7,689 bases of DNA, from positions 1 through 7,689 of the forward strand of contig JALRFG010000048.1 in assembly GCA_023253795.1 (NCBI GenBank), written 5' to 3'. Shown here one piece after another: positions 5,296 to 7,689 of the stretch. The stretch comes from Methylocystis sp. (GTDB lineage: Bacteria > Pseudomonadota > Alphaproteobacteria > Rhizobiales > Beijerinckiaceae). How positions within the stretch are numbered: position 1 is the stretch's first letter; every line of letters starts with the position of its first letter. Both the position numbers and the translations under genes were made by a program. The notes under the pieces were generated by a model, which ran no database searches, was not told the DNA's origin, and saw only the letters and a list, made by a program, of their open reading frames with translations.

Positions 5296-5655
5296 ATGAC
5301 CGACGCGCCCACAACCCTGACCTGCCTGTTGCGCGGCGCGCGCCAGCGCTGTCCCGCCTGTGGCGACGGCAAGATTTTTATCTCTTACCTCAAACGCGCC
5401 GAATGCTGTCCCGTTTGCAAAGAGAGCTTCGACGGCCTCGACGCCGATGATGGGCCGGCCTGGCTCACCATTGGCATTGTCGCGCACATCGTCATCCCGC
5501 TGCTGATCTTTCTCGAAATGCATGCTGCATTGTTATGGTGGCAGGAAGGGATGATCGTCATGGCGGCGACGATCATCAGCGCGCTGGCGTTATTGCCGGT
5601 GTCGAAAGGGATTTTTATCGCCGCTTTATGGCTGATGAAAAAAGGCCGGATTTAA
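5296..5655 (+). CDS. DUF983 family zinc-ribbon membrane protein
   Basis: This 119-aa protein has the DUF983 (COG5349) layout. An N-terminal cytosolic-type zinc ribbon has two CxxC pairs, C19/C22 (RCPACGDG) and C38/C41 (CCPVC). A short DADDGPAW linker (49-56) follows, and then two transmembrane helices at about 57-78 (IGIVAHIVIPLLIFLEMHAAL) and 85-105. It ends in the basic KKGR. The sequence RGARQRCPACGDGKIF is the typical family entry. Function is unknown; members are common in Alphaproteobacteria. The start is uncertain. ATG 5296 gives the usual N-terminus but only a weak purine-rich upstream stretch (GCGGAAAA); an in-frame ATG at 5227 would add 23 mostly basic residues. The gene is convergent with the phosphatase-NUDIX gene (93-nt gap), and I recall DUF983 and NUDIX genes as neighbours in other Rhizobiales. 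Confidence 0.87.
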   Translation: MTDAPTTLTCLLRGARQRCPACGDGKIFISYLKRAECCPVCKESFDGLDADDGPAWLTIGIVAHIVIPLLIFLEMHAALLWWQEGMIVMAATIISALALLPVSKGIFIAALWLMKKGRI

Positions 5656-5748
5656 TTTTCCGCAACATCCGGCGCGCGTCGGTTGATGCAGGTCCGCGCA
5701 CATCATGGATGAAGGATCTTCTTGTCGCTGATGATCGATCAATCATTC

Positions 5749-6846
5749 TTAGCTTGTGAGCTTTCCCAGTAACGACTCCAGCCCTTCCGGAAAAATCAGC
5801 TCTTTCGATTCAGCGATTTCTTCACGGCTCCACCAGCGCCAACCCGTAAGATGCGTTTGTTCTTCCGGCGTCGGCGCCTGCGGCGCGGGATCGAACATCG
5901 GCGCGCGGATCAGATAATAACGCTCGATCGCCAGATGCCAGTCGTCGCCCAGCTCCATTGGAAATTCGCGCGTCGCCACAACGCGACCGGGATGATCGAC
6001 AAGTTCGAAGCCGATCTCTTCATAAAGTTCGCGCTTCAACGCATCGGGAAAGCTTTCGCCTTCGTTCAGCGCGCCGCCGGGCGTTCCCCAGAAATGATCA
6101 TGACCGATTTCGATAAAATGCGGCGACAGACCGCCGCCATAACGCACCAGCAGCACGCGACCCTGTGGCTCGACGATGAGCGCGCGCGCCGCCGGTCGAC
6201 GCGGCAGCTTGCGACCATCCCAGGGCGCGGCGACCTCTGTGCGGCCTTCCGGTTTCGCCCAATCGACCAAGGACCATCGACCGTCCTCATAGGCGATCCA
6301 GTTCGGCGTAGCGTTCAACACCGGATGTTCGCGCTTCGTGGATAAGTCGGCGCCTGTCGCGAGACGCCAGGCGACATCGAGCACGCCGGCGTGCGCGACG
6401 ATCATCACACAGCGATCGGGATTTTCCTGCGCGATCCGCGTCAGGGCGGCGGCGATGCGCTTCCGAAAAGCGATCAGCGTCTCGCCTTCCGGCGCAGCGA
6501 AATCCGGCGTGCGGCTGAGATAATGCGGATAGAGATCTTCGTAGATCACCTGCACTTCGGCATGCGTATGGCCCTGCCAGACGCCGTCGCTTTTTTCGCG
6601 CAGTTCGACGCGTTTGACGATCGGCAGACCGCGCGGCCTGGCGAGCGCTTCGGCGGTCACGCTGGCCCGCGACAGATCGCTGGAATAGATGCAGTCGAAC
6701 GACGCGTTCGTCAGCTCTTTGGCCAGCGCCTGCGCCTGCGCGCGGCCACGGGCGTTGAGCGCAATGTCGAACTGGCCCTGAAAGCGGCGTTCGATGTTCC
6801 AGTTGGTCTCGCCATGACGGGCGAGGCACAAAAGCGTTCGGGACAT
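5749..6846 (-). CDS. Fused histidine phosphatase (RHG) - NUDIX hydrolase
   Basis: One uninterrupted 365-aa frame holds two catalytic domains. Residues 1 to about 197 are a histidine phosphatase (phosphoglycerate-mutase-like): LARHGETNWN (8-17) with the phospho-acceptor H11 and R10, R60 in SSDLSRA, the probable general acid E84 in LREKSDGVWQG, and the second histidine H152 in IVAHAGV. A charged linker (about 198-217) follows. Residues 218-365 are a NUDIX hydrolase with a perfect box GX5EX7REUXEEXGU, from G258 to F280 (E264, R272, E273, E276, E277). All catalytic residues of both domains are present, so it could remove pyrophosphate or phosphate and then the remaining phosphate from a nucleoside diphosphate-type substrate; the substrate is not visible. 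The ATG at 6846 is chosen because MSRTLLCLARHGE is the normal phosphatase start; no clear Shine-Dalgarno precedes it or the ATG at 6888. It probably ends a minus-strand operon. Confidence 0.9.
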   Translation of the reverse strand: MSRTLLCLARHGETNWNIERRFQGQFDIALNARGRAQAQALAKELTNASFDCIYSSDLSRASVTAEALARPRGLPIVKRVELREKSDGVWQGHTHAEVQVIYEDLYPHYLSRTPDFAAPEGETLIAFRKRIAAALTRIAQENPDRCVMIVAHAGVLDVAWRLATGADLSTKREHPVLNATPNWIAYEDGRWSLVDWAKPEGRTEVAAPWDGRKLPRRPAARALIVEPQGRVLLVRYGGGLSPHFIEIGHDHFWGTPGGALNEGESFPDALKRELYEEIGFELVDHPGRVVATREFPMELGDDWHLAIERYYLIRAPMFDPAPQAPTPEEQTHLTGWRWWSREEIAESKELIFPEGLESLLGKLTS

Positions 6847-7001
6847 GGGGTCGTTAAGCGTCAGGCGGCGCGCGTCGCCGGGATGCATCAAGCGCGCGGG
6901 GCTGCGCGATCATCGCCCGCCTGCGCCGTTACGCGGGCCCCTTTTGCCTGATTTCCCGACAAAAGTCAGGCGCGGATTGCCGCAGCCGGACCCGGGGCGG
7001 C

Positions 7002-7256
7002 TCAGTGACGCGCGGTCAGGGTGAATTCTCCGGCGCGGATGCGCGCCGGCAAGGCCTCGGCCAGACGCGCCGCCTGCTCCTCGCCATAGGCCGCGACAAA
7101 CTCCTGCAACGCCGCCTCCAGCGCCGCCTGCGCAAAGGAATCGCTCTCAATTCCGGCAAGAATCGCTTCGGCGAAAGCTTCGGTGACATAATCAAGCGCG
7201 GCGCGATGTTGTTCGCGGCGGGCGTCGTCGGTGGCGGCGGAAGTCAGGAGCGTCAT
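7002..7256 (-). CDS. Hypothetical 84-aa alpha-helical protein
   Basis: I do not recognise this protein. It is 84 aa, Ala/Glu-rich and predicted mostly helical, with two amphipathic stretches (about 13-33, REQHRAALDYVTEAFAEAI, and 41-69, FAQAALEAALQEFVAAYGEE onward). It has no cysteine, no signal peptide and no membrane segment. Coding status is supported by its position between two convincing minus-strand genes with short gaps (77 nt and 155 nt) and by a protein-like composition. The ATG at 7256 has a poor ribosome binding site (AAAGTAG), part of a small hairpin ending 3 nt before the start. An in-frame TTG at 7307 would add 17 residues and is less likely. It could be a small regulatory or partner protein; no function is assigned. 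Confidence 0.6.
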   Translation of the reverse strand: MTLLTSAATDDARREQHRAALDYVTEAFAEAILAGIESDSFAQAALEAALQEFVAAYGEEQAARLAEALPARIRAGEFTLTARH

Positions 7257-7259
7257 AAC

Positions 7260-7272
7260 GGCTACTTTAGCC
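7260..7272 (-). promoter_or_regulatory. Small hairpin directly before the 84-aa protein start
   Basis: On the minus-strand transcript GGCTA-AAG-TAGCC forms a 5-bp stem with a 3-nt loop, and its last base is 3 nt upstream of the ATG at 7256. It contains the only purine-rich stretch that could serve as ribosome binding site (AAAGTAG). It is short and could be chance. Confidence 0.35.
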
Positions 7273-7333
7273 AAGCCGCGCGCGGGGCGCGAGACACGTC
7301 TTTCCAAACGGTTAATCCGGCGCGGCAGAAAAG

Positions 7334-7689
7334 TTAAATGCCGCCGTAACGGTAGGTGAGATCCTCGGTGACCCGGCCGGCTTCGTCGAGATAACGAGCG
7401 ATCGCCGCGCGCGCATTGGGCGTGCAGGTCCGATAGGTCAGCTCATAGCCACGAAATCCGCGATTAAAGGCGGCGACATATTTATCGTGGCGCGCGCCCG
7501 TCGGCGCCTCGGCGTTCAGCAACGCCGTCATCTTGTTGCGCCAGTCGTCGCCATCGCCGGCGGCGCACAGATCGCGCAGATAGGCCAGCGCGCCGATGAT
7601 CTCCGACAGCCGCAGCGCCTGCGCCTCATAGGGCGCCGGCGGCGCATCGGCGGACGGCGGGGCGTCAGACGCCGCCCCCGGCGTTTTTT
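7334..7689 (-). CDS. TIGR02301-family secreted protein, C-terminal part
   Basis: The frame is open from the stop at 7334-7336 to the right edge, giving 117 residues of a protein whose start lies outside the window. The visible N-part is a Pro/Ala-rich linker (GAASDAPPSADAPPAP). The core then runs YEAQALRLSEIIGALAYLRD-LC, DDWRNKM, LLNAEAP, AAFNRGFRGYELTYRTCTPNA and ARYLDEAG, which fits the rhizobial TIGR02301 family as I recall it. Family members are about 120-160 aa with an N-terminal signal peptide, so this copy probably has one upstream. Two cysteines (in RDLCAAG and YRTCTP) could form a disulfide in the periplasm. Function is unknown. It probably starts the minus-strand cluster with the 84-aa gene (77-nt gap) and the phosphatase-NUDIX gene. 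An internal ATG at 7531 is not taken as the start because the family motif begins well upstream of it. Confidence 0.78.
   Translation of the reverse strand, partial: KTPGAASDAPPSADAPPAPYEAQALRLSEIIGALAYLRDLCAAGDGDDWRNKMTALLNAEAPTGARHDKYVAAFNRGFRGYELTYRTCTPNARAAIARYLDEAGRVTEDLTYRYGGI
7669..7689 (+). other. Terminator-like hairpin with T-run at the right edge, inside a minus-strand gene
   Basis: ACGCCG (7669-7674) pairs with CGGCGT (7679-7684) around a CCCC loop, followed by at least five T up to the window edge. It has the form of a plus-strand intrinsic terminator but lies within the open minus-strand TIGR02301 frame, with no plus-strand gene upstream to terminate. A second palindrome, GGCGTC-A-GACGCC (7661-7673), overlaps it. 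It may be a by-product of the GC-rich Pro/Ala codons, and the T-run may be cut by the window end. Confidence 0.35.

Noticed and set aside
5043..5450. Plus-strand open frame of 135 aa overlapping the DUF983 gene
   Set aside because: It overlaps DUF983 in another frame, contains the palindromes as codons, has no ribosome binding site and shows no recognisable motif. Long chance frames are common in GC-rich DNA.
5645..5673. Inverted repeat GCCGGAT/ATCCGGC at the DUF983 stop as a terminator
   Set aside because: The 7-bp stem has a 15-nt loop and the T-rich stretch lies in the loop rather than after the stem, so it is weak evidence for a terminator.
5732..5741. 10-bp palindrome TGATCGATCA after the DUF983 gene
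   Set aside because: It is short, made of GATC-type words common in such genomes, does not extend outward and has no T-run. I treat it as chance.
6941..6971. Alternative inverted repeats (CTTTTG/CAAAAG and GCCTGA/TCAGGC) between the 84-aa gene and the phosphatase-NUDIX gene
   Set aside because: The stems are only 6 bp, compete with each other, and are not followed by a proper T-run on either strand. The rest of this 155-nt gap shows nothing clear.
1..7689. Mobile element, CRISPR, tRNA or toxin-antitoxin content
   Set aside because: No transposase, integrase, spaced repeat array, tRNA-like cloverleaf or toxin/antitoxin pair was seen. Gene order and composition look like core chromosome.

Overview
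The window is GC-rich, densely coding chromosomal DNA that looks like an alphaproteobacterium of the order Rhizobiales (Hyphomicrobiales), possibly of the methylotroph/methanotroph (Methylocystis/Beijerinckiaceae) type. The evidence is the gene set: a tlpA very like the Bradyrhizobium thioredoxin-like protein placed head-to-head with argH, a malyl-CoA lyase-type enzyme, a DUF983 protein next to a NUDIX gene, and a TIGR02301-type secreted protein. The genus is an inference from remembered protein similarity; no search was run.

Layout. Positions 1-1617 (minus strand) hold argH and, 6 nt downstream, the 5' end of a thiamine-phosphate-synthase-like gene that leaves the window on the left. argH is divergent from tlpA (1641-2297, plus), with only 23 nt between the two start codons. 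tlpA is followed by a GlcG/HbpS-family gene (2324-2758) that ends in a strong hairpin. A minus-strand gene for a small single-pass membrane protein with a Pro/Ala-rich tail (2816-3214) converges on it. Next come a 185-nt intergenic region with a 12-bp tandem repeat, a 1-Cys peroxiredoxin (3400-3885, plus), a textbook terminator, and the convergent malyl-CoA lyase-family gene (3938-4978, minus). A 317-nt divergent gap with two overlapping perfect hairpins separates this from a DUF983 zinc-ribbon membrane protein (5296-5655, plus). The right end is a minus-strand run, in order of transcription: a TIGR02301-type protein (5' end outside the window), an 84-aa unknown protein, and a fused histidine-phosphatase/NUDIX enzyme.

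How the genes fit together. Most are single-function housekeeping genes: arginine biosynthesis, thiamine biosynthesis, periplasmic thiol redox and cytochrome oxidase maturation, peroxide detoxification, CoA-thioester carbon metabolism, and nucleotide or phosphate hydrolysis. TlpA, the GlcG/HbpS protein and the peroxiredoxin share a loose redox/heme theme, but only tlpA and the GlcG-like gene look co-transcribed.

I see no CRISPR array, insertion sequence, integrase, tRNA, rRNA or phage gene, and no convincing new multi-gene system. The most unusual items are the phosphatase-NUDIX fusion in the order opposite to mycobacterial MutT1, the nested hairpins at 5110-5149, the tandem repeat upstream of the peroxiredoxin, and the overlapping ribosome binding sites of argH and tlpA.
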